From Delphinus delphis (lineage: Eukaryota; Chordata; Mammalia; Artiodactyla; Delphinidae), in assembly GCF_949987515.2 (NCBI RefSeq), contig NC_082694.2:64540080-64604079 (forward strand): a stretch of 64,000 bases of DNA. Reading direction: 5' to 3'. A program made the translations under genes and the position numbers. This document shows, piece by piece, positions 61,101 to 64,000 of this stretch. Position 1 is the stretch's first letter. Every line of letters starts with the position of its first letter. The notes under the pieces are model-generated. The model was not told where the DNA came from, did no database searches, and was given only the letters and a program-made list of their open reading frames with translations.

Positions 61101-63160
61101 ATCACACCTTAGGAAGCACAGAAACAAAAATGTTACAGTGTGATGACCATGAAATCAAAGTAATGCTACAGTGTGATGCCCCTGGCAAATCTGCCTGGTC
61201 TTCAACATTTCTTTACCAAATTAATTCTTACACAGCTCCATATAGGCTGAGCTTTGAAAGGTTTATACACTACTCAAAGACTTTAAGGGAAACGGTACTT
61301 CCAAATGTTAACTTAAACACAAACCAGAAAACAGAAGGTCTTTCCCATGGAATGATATAATTATTTAGGAATCTTATCTTACCTGTTGAATTACTTCTGG
61401 ATATAGCATGGGTAGTCTTTCTGCAATAAGAGCCAGTCCACCCATTCCTGCAAAAACTTGTAATGGTGACTGAATGGGACAGGTTTCAAGTAAGGATTCA
61501 TCCAGTATCCCATCCATACATTCATCACTTGGAGTGAGAGCCTCATCGTCGGGACAACTACCAAGTAAATCTCCATGATCTAGAAGAATAATCGCAAATA
61601 ACCGCTAAGAGAGGGTCTATTTTTATAATACTTTTTCATTTACAAAGCAAATACTGTTGTCATCTCTCTACTCAACAAAAGAGCATAATTATCTTAAGTT
61701 ATTCAGATACAGCTATTTTAGGCTAGATGCTACAAACACGTTTAGATAACTTCTGATGTTGCTTCCTATAGTCTTACTACTCGAAGTATATGGTCCATGG
61801 ACTAGTAAGCATCAGTATCAGCCTGAGAGCTTCTGAAATGTAGACTCTCAGGTCCCATCCTAGACTGTGTAGGAATCTGCATTTTTATAATGTTCTAGGT
61901 GATTTTCAAGCATACTGAAGTTTGAGAAGTACTGTCCTTTAGGGCAAATAAGTAAAACATCAGAGACTCCAGAAAATATCAATGTATGTGCATGTTATGC
62001 TCTAAAGTATCCAATTAGGAAAAACTGAATAATGACAAAGACTTTTCTTACTGAAAACTGAAAATTATACCATATTGGTTAACTTCAAATCACTCACAGA
62101 GGAAAACCAAAAGTTTATGTTCACACATAACCAGACCCTACGAACATTAAAACAGACAAATGATCCTGCTGAAAATCTGTGCAAAGAAAATGTACTAAAA
62201 TTTATTAAAGAGTACAAAAGGCTAATAATTGAATCTTTCATCATGAGAAAGACTGACAATAAATAAGATGACACCATATCCACACTATGAAAATCATTGC
62301 TTAAATACCATTTATAGTAGTGAAAAATCAGAAACAATCAGATTCCTTCAACAACTGTGAAACAGATAAATTATTATATTAATTATATATTAAAAATAGG
62401 CAATAAAACGCACATTTATAAATATTTAATTGAATATATAAAAATAAAAAGGTAAGAAAATGTATGATCCCACTTTTGTTTAAGGTAAAAAAAATGTTTA
62501 TGAACACAAAATATCACTCAATATAAATTATCAATAAATTGGAAATTCTAAATTGGGGTTCTCACTTTGATTATAAAATTATGAACAATTCACATGGCTC
62601 ATGCAGAAATAATATTTTTAAAAATCAGGGAATTCCTTGGTGGGCCAGTGGTTAGGACTCCATGCTTTCACTGCTGAGGGCCCAGGATTGATCCCTGGTC
62701 GGGGAACTAAGATCCTGCAAGCCACACAGTGTGGCCAAAGGAAAAAAAAAATTAAAGCAGAAATTAAAGCATATGGGCCCATAAAATAAGTGATGCTACT
62801 CAAGGAATTAACATTAATTTCCAATGGAAATAATGGCAATTTTCTATATTTACAGATAACTCAGTCATAAAGAAAGAAAAGGATCTCAAGTTGATGTAAC
62901 AAAAATGTACATTAAGTCATCAGCTATACAAATCCCTGCCTGCTCAGATTACAGACTGCAATTTTAAAGAAATATCATATACATACCTTTCTCAGGGTGC
63001 AGTCTTTTAAAAGAATCTGTTTTTGACAGACTTGGGTCTGTGATGACTCTAGAACCCAATTTAACTGTCAGATCTATTGAACGGTAACCTTGAGGAAGTT
63101 TTCGGTCATATAGCAGAGTTAAAAGTTGGGCAAGCGTCATTTCAGCTGGCAACGGCTGGC
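7385..63160 (-). CDS. BIRC6: BIRC6 (BRUCE/Apollon), 3'-proximal part of the gene, 11 exons
   Basis: BIRC6 is a very large (about 4,850 residues in human) cytosolic and membrane-associated inhibitor-of-apoptosis protein. It joins a BIR domain near the N-terminus to a C-terminal UBC (E2) domain and ubiquitinates SMAC, caspases, HTRA2 and LC3B. This window holds roughly residues 3,970-4,665 by human numbering (my estimate). Exons A to K are 63160-62987, 61579-61383, 56373-56073, 53914-53697, 51492-51328, 50447-50279, 28642-28432, 13587-13442, 12782-12672, 10008-9791 and 7546-7385. All have AG acceptors and GT donors, and phases join without a break (2 nt plus 690 codons). The final exon carries the UBC stretch [20 protein letters not shown] and ends at NDGK, just before the catalytic VCLSIL segment, which lies outside the window. 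The start and end of the gene are both outside, so no promoter or poly(A) site of BIRC6 is here. Confidence 0.97.
8003..8343 (-). mobile_element. CHR SINE, type B
   Basis: Reverse type B body between BIRC6 exons K and J, beginning with tattttatttatttatttttg and ending with the head in reverse (gccaccaaggaagtcc). Diverged, so older than type A copies. Confidence 0.9.
9438..9645 (+). mobile_element. CHR SINE, type A
   Basis: Full body and A tail. Perfect target duplication aaaaggactccctt at 9424-9437 and 9646-9659. It ends about 140 bp from the donor of BIRC6 exon J. Confidence 0.95.
9791..10008 (-). CDS. BIRC6: BIRC6 exon J, start of the UBC region
   Basis: 218 nt, completing an Asp codon and ending on a codon boundary at DIMK. 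It encodes [20 protein letters not shown], then [20 protein letters not shown] and a Ser run ([20 protein letters not shown]), covering the N-terminal helix and first strand leading into the UBC fold. The acceptor lies behind a long T-rich tract broken by a second possible AG (tttcag about 25 bases further upstream). The donor is AAG|gtagaa. A type A SINE sits about 140 bp into the following intron. Confidence 0.96.
11320..11850 (+). mobile_element. Old L1 3'-region fragment split by a SINE
   Basis: The text around 11330-11480 (ctggaaacaacctaaaggtc, ttggttaaacaaatgacag) is typical of mammalian L1 3' regions. It resumes after the SINE at 11765. Borders are approximate. Confidence 0.55.
11495..11748 (+). 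mobile_element. CHR SINE, type B, inserted into an old L1
   Basis: Perfect 16-bp target duplication aatattaggcagtcaa at 11479-11494 and 11749-11764. The tail is T- and A-rich and its end is irregular. Confidence 0.93.
12672..12782 (-). CDS. BIRC6: BIRC6 exon I, small symmetric exon with a weak acceptor
   Basis: 111 nt, phase 1 to 1. It begins with eight A residues, which with the last base of exon H read E-K-K, then [20 protein letters not shown] and [14 protein letters not shown]. The acceptor is ...ttgaaatattaaataacag, with almost no pyrimidine tract, so it looks weak; the donor is TTTG|gtaagt. The length is a multiple of three, so skipping joins exon H to J in frame and removes 37 residues just before the UBC fold. 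The A8 start is also prone to slippage errors in reads. Confidence 0.93.
12783..13441 (-). other. BIRC6: BIRC6 intron H-I
   Basis: Short intron of 659 bp with AT-rich sequence and no repeat recognised. Confidence 0.9.
13442..13587 (-). CDS. BIRC6: BIRC6 exon H
   Basis: 146 nt, one base plus 48 codons plus one base. The product starts [20 protein letters not shown] and ends [16 protein letters not shown], a basic then acidic linker leading into a helix. The acceptor is aaaaaacttttcag and the donor CAAG|gtacag. It lies upstream of the UBC domain in the protein. Confidence 0.95.
16336..16518 (+). mobile_element. hAT/ZBED-type transposase fragment
   Basis: Sixty open codons before a stop read [20 protein letters not shown], then [20 protein letters not shown]. 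The T-D-N-x-S-N-M signature and CF-x-H-x-LNLVV are typical of the RNase H-like core of hAT transposases and ZBED proteins derived from them. The fragment begins near 16250 with weaker similarity and stops at 16516-16518. No zinc finger, C-terminal dimerisation region or terminal repeats were found, so it is a relic. Confidence 0.6.
19450..19620 (+). mobile_element. MIR fragment
   Basis: Matches the MIR core pattern: ctctgccactaagcacgaga, ccttggaacaaatcac, then a ttttcatcatttataaaaag segment like the MIR 3' part. Ancient and diverged. Confidence 0.6.
20050..20215 (-). mobile_element. CHR SINE, type C
   Basis: Poly(T), then cgcggcatgtaggatcttta and the reverse head ending accagggaagtccc. No clear duplication. 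Confidence 0.88.
20709..20911 (-). mobile_element. CHR SINE, type A
   Basis: Perfect target duplication catttttaccagattt at 20693-20708 and 20912-20927. The body is near full length. Confidence 0.95.
22561..22950 (-). mobile_element. CHR SINE, long type B variant
   Basis: Head in reverse ends ggaccaccagggaagtccc. Target duplication agacactaac (22551-22560) and agacactaat (22951-22960). At 390 bp it is longer than its neighbours. Confidence 0.9.
24003..24217 (-). mobile_element. CHR SINE, type A
   Basis: Long T run, then the reverse type A body. Target duplication aagacaatctttt around 23990 and 24219. Confidence 0.95.
24236..24690 (+). mobile_element. L2 3'-region fragment
   Basis: Contains the L2-like strings tgaaatcctttcaatggctc and a 3' end with cattcaataaacatccgtta and aatgaacaaa. 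Diverged and ancient. Confidence 0.6.
24941..25149 (-). mobile_element. CHR SINE, type A
   Basis: Near full-length body. Duplication aagacaggatact (24928-24940) and aagataggatact (25150 onward), one mismatch. Confidence 0.95.
26411..26752 (-). mobile_element. CHR SINE, type B
   Basis: Reverse type B body with tctctagttgcggcgagtgg and ctctagagcgcaggctcagt, ending ccaccagggaagctccc. Imperfect duplication gtgcacgttt/catgcatgttt. Confidence 0.9.
27880..28230 (+). mobile_element. Old L1 3'-region fragment
   Basis: Strings such as aaattagaaataacccaaat and gtccactaatagatggttaa are typical of L1 3' UTRs. Diverged; edges approximate. Confidence 0.55.
28432..28642 (-). CDS. BIRC6: BIRC6 exon G
   Basis: 211 nt, phase 1 to 2. 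It encodes [20 protein letters not shown], a short Leu/Pro-rich stretch (MVPLLLPLS), an acidic run ([11 protein letters not shown]) and [17 protein letters not shown]. The acceptor has a strong pyrimidine tract (ttccttcttacag) and the donor is TTAAG|gtacta. Its last two bases plus the first base of exon H make an Arg codon, confirming the junction across 14.8 kb. Confidence 0.95.
28951..29287 (-). mobile_element. CHR SINE, type B
   Basis: Reverse type B body starting at a tatttattatttatttttgg stretch and ending ccaccagggaagccc. It lies about 310 bp upstream of BIRC6 exon G in the transcript. Confidence 0.92.
29627..29841 (-). mobile_element. CHR SINE, type A
   Basis: T run then cagtacgcgggcctctccct and the reverse body to accagggaagccc. 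The head has a small change (gcccaaccaggg). No clean duplication. Confidence 0.92.
30645..30890 (-). mobile_element. Old L1 3'-UTR fragment
   Basis: The plus strand shows the reverse of an L1ME-like 3' UTR (tcaacttattgaggcacaac, gtcaataaaatgcactaatt, agtacatattcaatgatatc). Diverged. Confidence 0.5.
30911..31071 (-). mobile_element. CHR SINE, type C
   Basis: T-rich tail and (attg)n, body ending ccgccagggaattccc. Duplication ccaaatcggttctt (30897-30910) and ccaaatcagttctt (31072-31085). Confidence 0.92.
31219..31360 (-). mobile_element. CHR SINE, type C, with a poly(C) insert
   Basis: Perfect duplication taaaaaacacatact at 31204-31218 and 31361-31375. A cacccccccc-rich expansion sits in the middle, within the B-box region. 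Confidence 0.92.
31395..32370 (+). mobile_element. L1 ORF2 and 3' fragment
   Basis: Starts with a degraded ORF2 segment (ataccaaaataagacaaaga), then ggcttttattccaggattgc, caaagtatttaatgaaattc and later 3'-proximal ORF2 text to about 32370. Many stops and shifts. Confidence 0.8.
33616..33832 (+). mobile_element. CHR SINE, divergent type C/B
   Basis: Head ggggggacttcgctggtaag, B box gggttcgatccctggtcgg, tail (aaat)n. Imperfect duplication agaaaggcatgggg (33601) and agaaaggtgtgggg (33833-33846). Confidence 0.85.
33847..34720 (+). mobile_element. Old L1 3'-region fragment, interrupted by a SINE
   Basis: L1-like 3' text such as actgcaacattgtttataac and agtcataaaaatgaagatgt, continuing after the type C SINE. 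The right end fades; edges approximate. Confidence 0.55.
34183..34328 (+). mobile_element. CHR SINE, type C, with (AAAG)n tail
   Basis: Duplication agaaatggggttgtatgg (from about 34166) and agaaatgggattgtatgg (from about 34329). The (gaaa)n tail at 34305-34331 grew from the A tail. Confidence 0.92.
35240..36020 (+). mobile_element. L1 3'-region fragment split by a SINE
   Basis: Typical L1 3' text before the SINE (tcaccagcaa region, catcagggaaatgcaaatca, atgagatacct) and after it (accagcatttccactcctag, ttcacaatagccaaaaggta). Confidence 0.8.
35372..35591 (+). mobile_element. CHR SINE, type A
   Basis: Perfect duplication aaaagtcaagga at 35360-35371 and 35592-35603. Tail is (aaat)n. Confidence 0.95.
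36037..36322 (-). mobile_element. CHR SINE, type B
   Basis: Reverse type B body, internally shortened near the head (tggcagtaaccactgtgcc lacks the usual piece). First of two same-direction SINEs in tandem. Confidence 0.9.
36345..36417. repeat. Pyrimidine-rich simple repeat (CT/CCTT)n
   Basis: Runs of tccctccctccctccc and tctctctctctctc joining two minus-strand SINEs. It is the expanded tail of the SINE that follows. Confidence 0.9.
36418..36741 (-). mobile_element. CHR SINE, type B
   Basis: Reverse body from atggctgcattgggtcttcg to gccatcagggaagcc. After this there is no SINE until 42843, the start of a SINE-poor block. Confidence 0.92.
37370..38250 (+). mobile_element. L1 ORF2 end and 3' UTR
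   Basis: ORF2 C-terminal text (aaactttatatggaaaggca; agccaacacaataatgaaga), then 3' UTR text (tttatagcagctttattcat, tactgtaatggtgaaatgca). Stops throughout. Confidence 0.8.
40196..40258 (+). mobile_element. L1 3'-end stub
   Basis: tgtatacctgtaatttatat ... catcaactatacttcaaaaa plus A-rich end, as in cetartiodactyl L1 tails. It lies 440 bp upstream of the TUNAR-like exon and supplies no coding sequence. Confidence 0.65.
40661..40676 (+). promoter_or_regulatory. Splice acceptor of the TUNAR-like exon
   Basis: The sequence caactttcttctctag is a pyrimidine-rich tract ending in AG, directly followed by an exon-like start 21 nt before the ATG. A TAG stop coincides with the acceptor, so the reading frame cannot continue from the intron. 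A second, weaker AG (tttcacag) lies at about 40659. The upstream exon and its donor could not be identified. Confidence 0.6.
40698..40850 (+). CDS. TUNAR-like single-pass microprotein (50 aa), antisense in a BIRC6 intron
   Basis: An intact 50-codon ORF below most ORF-size cut-offs. The start lies in a strong context (gaaaATGg: A at -3, G at +4). Residues 10-23 are highly charged ([14 protein letters not shown]); residues 28-48 form one hydrophobic helix, [20 protein letters not shown]; the tail is ITS. The block [12 protein letters not shown] and the VYIY ending match TUNAR (BNLN) almost residue for residue, as I remember that 48-residue protein. TUNAR is an ER-membrane micropeptide reported to bind SERCA2 and tune calcium in neural and beta cells. 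A Py-rich tract and AG at 40675-40676 suggest that the ORF lies in a spliced 3'-terminal exon, and the exon is open in frame from 40677. Poly(A) signals follow from 41034. The site, antisense inside a BIRC6 intron, matches the linc-birc6/megamind locus. It is too diverged from TUNAR to be a recent retrocopy, so an old paralogue is more likely. Function here is inferred from the family. Confidence 0.85.
   Translation: MGTPVITTTEDVKKQEEKEENEESVLTMLGIIGIVLNFLVVVIVYIYITS
41034..41290 (+). terminator. Cluster of AATAAA poly(A) signals after the TUNAR-like ORF
   Basis: AATAAA occurs at 41034-41039, 41247-41252, 41264-41269 and about 41285-41290, giving a plausible 3' UTR of about 200-450 nt after the stop at 40850. 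AATAAA is common by chance in AT-rich DNA, so the exact cleavage site is not claimed. Confidence 0.4.
42715..42753. repeat. (AC)n microsatellite
   Basis: About 19 AC units without interruption. Likely polymorphic. Confidence 0.98.
42843..42956 (+). mobile_element. CHR SINE, type C, the only SINE in a 15 kb block
   Basis: Short body ggtccagtggttagggctcg ... ggttcaatccctggtc. Duplication aaagtattctact (42830-42842) and aaagtatttcact (42957-42969). Confidence 0.93.
43094..43131. repeat. (TA)n microsatellite
   Basis: About 19 TA units, not attached to a recognised SINE. Confidence 0.97.
44989..45010 (-). promoter_or_regulatory. CTCF-like binding site
   Basis: On the minus strand the sequence TGGCCACTAGATGGCGAT fits the CTCF core (CCA-C-TAG-x-x-GGC) very well. 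It is not inside any SINE I can see. It lies 4.1 kb past the microprotein ORF and 5.3 kb before BIRC6 exon F, so it could insulate or loop the nested gene. Binding is inferred from motif only. Confidence 0.5.
45330..47784 (+). mobile_element. Decayed Tigger (pogo/Tc1-mariner) DNA transposon with transposase remnant
   Basis: Broken reading frames give recognisable Tigger transposase pieces in order: a CENP-B/pogo-type N-terminus ([20 protein letters not shown], about 45490-45560), the linker region (45780-45900), [20 protein letters not shown] with CDETGLF carrying the first catalytic Asp (about 45930-46010), [21 protein letters not shown] text (46090-46300), and [20 protein letters not shown] (46395-46455). 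A (GAT)n run at about 46803-46829 encodes poly-Asp near the C-terminal part. The second catalytic Asp region is scrambled, and several stops and shifts are present, so it is dead. The 3' end near 47690-47784 resembles the Tigger terminal region; no clear 5' TIR was seen. Old insertion, probably shared by placental mammals. Confidence 0.85.
46803..46829. repeat. (GAT)n in the Tigger C-terminal region
   Basis: Nine GAT units in the frame of the old transposase, giving a poly-Asp run. A further atcatcatcatcatc run is at about 47288-47304. Confidence 0.95.
48571..48640. repeat. Short tandem repeat, 21-bp unit x3
   Basis: Unit ctatcaattaaaattatac repeated three times; the last copy has an extra 6 bp (aaaatt duplication). 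Confidence 0.9.
50279..50447 (-). CDS. BIRC6: BIRC6 exon F
   Basis: 169 nt, 56 codons plus one base. It begins [20 protein letters not shown], passes through a Ser/Asn-rich linker and ends in the hydrophobic [20 protein letters not shown] followed by LRNDS. The acceptor is ttatttttag and the donor TCAG|gtaaat. It borders the 21.6 kb intron that contains the antisense microprotein gene. Confidence 0.94.
50448..51327 (-). other. BIRC6: BIRC6 intron E-F
   Basis: 880 bp, no repeat recognised. Confidence 0.9.
51328..51492 (-). CDS. BIRC6: BIRC6 exon E
   Basis: 165 nt, exactly 55 codons in phase 0 to 0. It reads [20 protein letters not shown], then a Gly/Thr-rich [20 protein letters not shown] and ends [10 protein letters not shown]. 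The acceptor ttttgttataag is pyrimidine-poor near the AG; the donor is CTGCAG|gtatat. As a symmetric exon it could be skipped in frame, though I see no evidence that it is. Confidence 0.94.
51560..51990 (+). mobile_element. L1 3'-region fragment
   Basis: Classic text: gacccagcaattccactcct, ttcacaatagccaaagggtc, acaatggaatattattcagc. It occupies part of the intron between BIRC6 exons E and D, antisense to BIRC6. Confidence 0.85.
52040..52336 (+). mobile_element. CHR SINE, type B
   Basis: Head ggtggcgcagtggttaagaa, B box gggtttgagccctgg, repeated units and A-rich tail. Imperfect duplication agataaatg/ggataaatg. Confidence 0.92.
53160..53260 (-). mobile_element. CHR SINE, type C, shortened
   Basis: Reads ttggccgtgccacccaaagg ... 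tagggattgg then jumps to agcacagagtcttaaccact and ends ggaagtcc, so a piece near the B box is missing. Confidence 0.8.
53313..53654 (+). mobile_element. CHR SINE, type B, next to a BIRC6 donor
   Basis: Full type B body with a tail of aataaaac. It ends about 40 bp from the exon D donor at 53697, and is antisense to BIRC6. Confidence 0.9.
53697..53914 (-). CDS. BIRC6: BIRC6 exon D
   Basis: 218 nt, completing a Ser codon from exon C and ending on a codon boundary at NQTE. The sequence includes [20 protein letters not shown], then [20 protein letters not shown] and [10 protein letters not shown], a helical core with a polar tail. The acceptor is cttttaatctag and the donor GAG|gtaggt. A plus-strand SINE ends only about 40 bp past the donor, so the intron's first bases are very close to a recent insertion. 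Confidence 0.95.
55192..55312 (-). mobile_element. CHR SINE, type A with internal deletion
   Basis: T run and cggtacg join directly to ggcccagcccctctgcggc. About 85 bp of the body is missing; ACG is shared by both sides of the join. The head end is normal. Confidence 0.9.
55420..55905 (+). mobile_element. L2 3'-region fragment
   Basis: The end has the L2 pattern: cttgatggcaggatctaaat, ggtgcccagcagttttgtaa, gcactcaatatataactttt and gaatgaataaa. Confidence 0.65.
56073..56373 (-). CDS. BIRC6: BIRC6 exon C
   Basis: 301 nt, the longest exon in the window: 100 codons plus one base. It starts [20 protein letters not shown], continues through the charged [20 protein letters not shown] stretch and a Pro-rich linker (EPPPIKS), then a helical-looking segment with [20 protein letters not shown] and [15 protein letters not shown]. 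The acceptor is ttttttctttag and the donor is GGAA|gtaagt. The first half looks like a flexible linker and the second half an alpha-helical repeat (inference from composition). Confidence 0.95.
56497..56578 (+). mobile_element. L1 3'-end stub
   Basis: tgtatacctgaaactaacac attgttaatcaactatactc caatataaaa plus A tail: the very end of a cetartiodactyl L1, strongly 5'-truncated, antisense to BIRC6. Confidence 0.85.
57921..57956. repeat. Short tandem repeat, gtgcagaaattcat x2.5
   Basis: Fourteen- to fifteen-base unit repeated two and a half times, no wider context recognised. Confidence 0.85.
58095..58956. mobile_element. Probable L1 pieces (5' region reversed, then ORF2 forward)
   Basis: 58095-58870 resembles the reverse of an L1 5' region (tcagtttggatgatttcttt, cttctctatcac); weak. 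58872-58956 is forward ORF2-like text (acggtattaccctgatacca, aatgagacaaaaacatccta). Confidence 0.4.
58957..60020 (-). mobile_element. Old MaLR-like LTR element remnant (LTR plus internal part)
   Basis: 58957-59330 reads like the reverse of a MaLR LTR (ttcatttcctatatggtaag, caccacaaacttacttaaaa). 59340-60020 resembles the reverse internal region of MaLR elements, ending cccaattctaaagccacttc caccttttaggtatttatta. No envelope-like or polymerase frame is visible. Assigned from memory of the family pattern. Confidence 0.4.
60275..60736 (+). mobile_element. MaLR-like solo LTR
   Basis: Starts tgtggattgaactgtatcct, contains cccaatacctgtgaatgtga, ccttatttggaaatagggtc and ends tttgtgatactttgtcacca ... 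aactaatgca. Opposite in direction to the remnant just before it. Confidence 0.6.
60742..60796. repeat. (AC)n with poly(C) interruption
   Basis: Runs of AC on both sides of about ten C residues, directly after the solo LTR. Confidence 0.95.
61383..61579 (-). CDS. BIRC6: BIRC6 exon B
   Basis: 197 nt, entered in phase 1 and ending on a codon boundary. The product is an acidic stretch ([20 protein letters not shown]) followed by a hydrophobic piece containing [20 protein letters not shown] and ending EVIQQ. The acceptor ttcttctag is preceded by a short pyrimidine tract; the donor is CAACAG|gtaaga. It joins exon C directly after a glutamine. Confidence 0.94.
61773..61935. mobile_element. MER5-like hAT MITE
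   Basis: Central text cagcctgagagcttctgaaa, tctcaggtcccatcctagac, aggaatctgcatttttataa and the end agtttgagaagtactg match the MER5 pattern of non-autonomous hAT elements. Confidence 0.55.
62628..62750 (+). mobile_element. CHR SINE, type C
   Basis: Head gggaattccttggtgggcca, gtggttaggactccatgctt, B box attgatccctggtcgggg, A tail. Lies about 240 bp from the donor of BIRC6 exon A. Confidence 0.92.
62987..63160 (-). CDS. BIRC6: BIRC6 exon A
   Basis: 174 nt, phase 1 to 1, so it could be skipped in frame. It reads [20 protein letters not shown] at its start and ends RLHPEK plus one base that completes an Asp codon in exon B. The acceptor is a T-rich tract ending tttttag; the donor is AAAG|gtatgt. 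It encodes the segment running from QPLPAEM through the PQGYRSIDL stretch. No domain name is assigned from the sequence; BIRC6 identity rests on the continuous join with exon B. Confidence 0.93.
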
Positions 63161-64000
63161 CTAAAAATGACATAACTAAGTTAAACCTGGAATCCGAGAG
63201 GGAGACATTTACTTGATTCCGTTTACTCAATTACTTAATGCTTTTACTAAGTTAAATTACAGGGAAGAGTTTGATTCTGACACCAATTTCAAAGCAATTT
63301 AAAAACTGCCCACAGAACGTTTACAAAACTCAAATTTACTTCTGACATATGTGAACAAAAATATCTATACAAAGTGTTAATCAGTTGCTAACCAAATCCC
63401 ACCAACATCTTCTGAGAGCCACAGTGAATAGAGAAAAAAGAAACATTCCCATAAATCTGGGCTTGGCAAATCTTTTCCATAAAAGGCCAGATAAAAAATA
63501 TTTTAAGCTATGGAGGCCATATGGTCTCTGCTGCAACCTACTAACTCTACTGTAGCATGAAAACAGCTATGGACAATACATAACTGAATGGGCATAGCTG
63601 TATTCCTATAAAAATGTTTTTACAAAAAGAAGCATCCGGTCCACCTGCGATAGTTTACTGACCTCTGCTTTAAATCAACAATGTAAAGCTAAGAAGTAAA
63701 ATCCAGTCAAAGTTAGTTGGCAATTTGATTATAATGATACAGCACAAAAATGCAGATAAAATGGTTATCACCTTGACCAACGGAAGGTATACTGGTCAAA
63801 GAATATGTTTAGGTAGAGAGGAAGCTTAACTATCAGGGCTACATCTAAGAATTCCACAGCTAGAACTAATTCTTTAAAATTAGCCTCACACTGCATCCTA
63901 CATAACTTGTTATGAACACACAAAAACATTCATTTTACTGATCATTTTACGGCACATTCATAAGAAAATTCAGGAAGCAAGTAAAGTGTACAAATGCAAC
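63161..64000 (-). other. BIRC6: BIRC6 intron before exon A (partial)
   Basis: One hAT-type MITE; the rest is AT-rich with no gene recognised. Confidence 0.85.
63455..63675. mobile_element. hAT-type MITE (MER family)
   Basis: Starts gggcttggcaaatcttttcc and contains aaaaggccagataaaaaata, tatggaggccatatggtctc and gcatccggtccacctgcgat, with the inverse of the start near the end (agtttactgacctctgctt). Pattern of the 'ggcaaactatggcc' MITEs. Confidence 0.6.

Larger units (their letters stand above)
56374..61382 (-). other. BIRC6: BIRC6 intron B-C
   Basis: No SINE in 5 kb. Holds an L1 stub, probable L1 pieces, MaLR-like remnants and an (AC)n tract. 56580-58090 and 60800-61380 show no gene. Confidence 0.85.
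61580..62986 (-). other. BIRC6: BIRC6 intron A-B
   Basis: A MER5-like MITE and one type C SINE; 61940-62620 shows nothing. Confidence 0.9.

Overview
This is a mammalian nuclear window, almost certainly from a cetacean. The evidence is about 30 tRNA-derived SINEs of the CHR type. Many are the GC-rich form with a Pol III A/B box head, a fixed 3' end of the GAGAGGCCCGCGTACCGC type and a poly(A) tail. I saw no ruminant BovB or Bov-tA elements. All identifications come from reading; no alignment was run.

Host gene: the window lies inside the 3' part of BIRC6 (BRUCE/Apollon), a giant IAP-family E2/E3 ubiquitin ligase, transcribed on the minus strand. Eleven consecutive coding exons can be placed to the base (63160 down to 7385). 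Each has AG/GT borders and all reading phases join. Together they give 2,072 nt and about 690 codons with no stop or frameshift. The last exon enters the UBC fold and stops just before the catalytic cysteine, whose exon is beyond base 1. The rest of BIRC6 here is intron.

Nested gene: in the largest intron (28643-50278), on the opposite strand, there is an intact 50-codon ORF at 40698-40850. Its charged N-terminus and C-terminal membrane helix closely resemble the TUNAR (BNLN) microprotein. It has a strong start context, a splice-acceptor-like sequence 21 nt upstream and poly(A) signals downstream. The position matches the linc-birc6/megamind locus first named in zebrafish. A SINE-poor block of about 15 kb surrounds it (one short SINE between 36742 and 52039), with a good CTCF-like site at 44989-45010. 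This is the most interesting part of the window.

Repeats: SINE types used below are A (about 205 bp plus A tail, young, CpG-rich), B (about 250-350 bp, with repeated ACTACTGAGCC/CTCTAGAGCCC units) and C (about 90-215 bp, GGTCCAGTGGTTAGGACTC head, tail often a microsatellite). Twelve are on plus and 18 on minus; many have clear target-site duplications (TSDs). There are also many L1 pieces, a decayed Tigger transposase copy (45330-47784), a hAT transposase fragment (16336-16518), MaLR-like LTR remnants (58957-60736), hAT MITEs, L2 and MIR fragments, and microsatellites. No tRNA or rRNA gene, CRISPR array or CpG-island promoter was seen; CpG is concentrated inside the type A SINEs.
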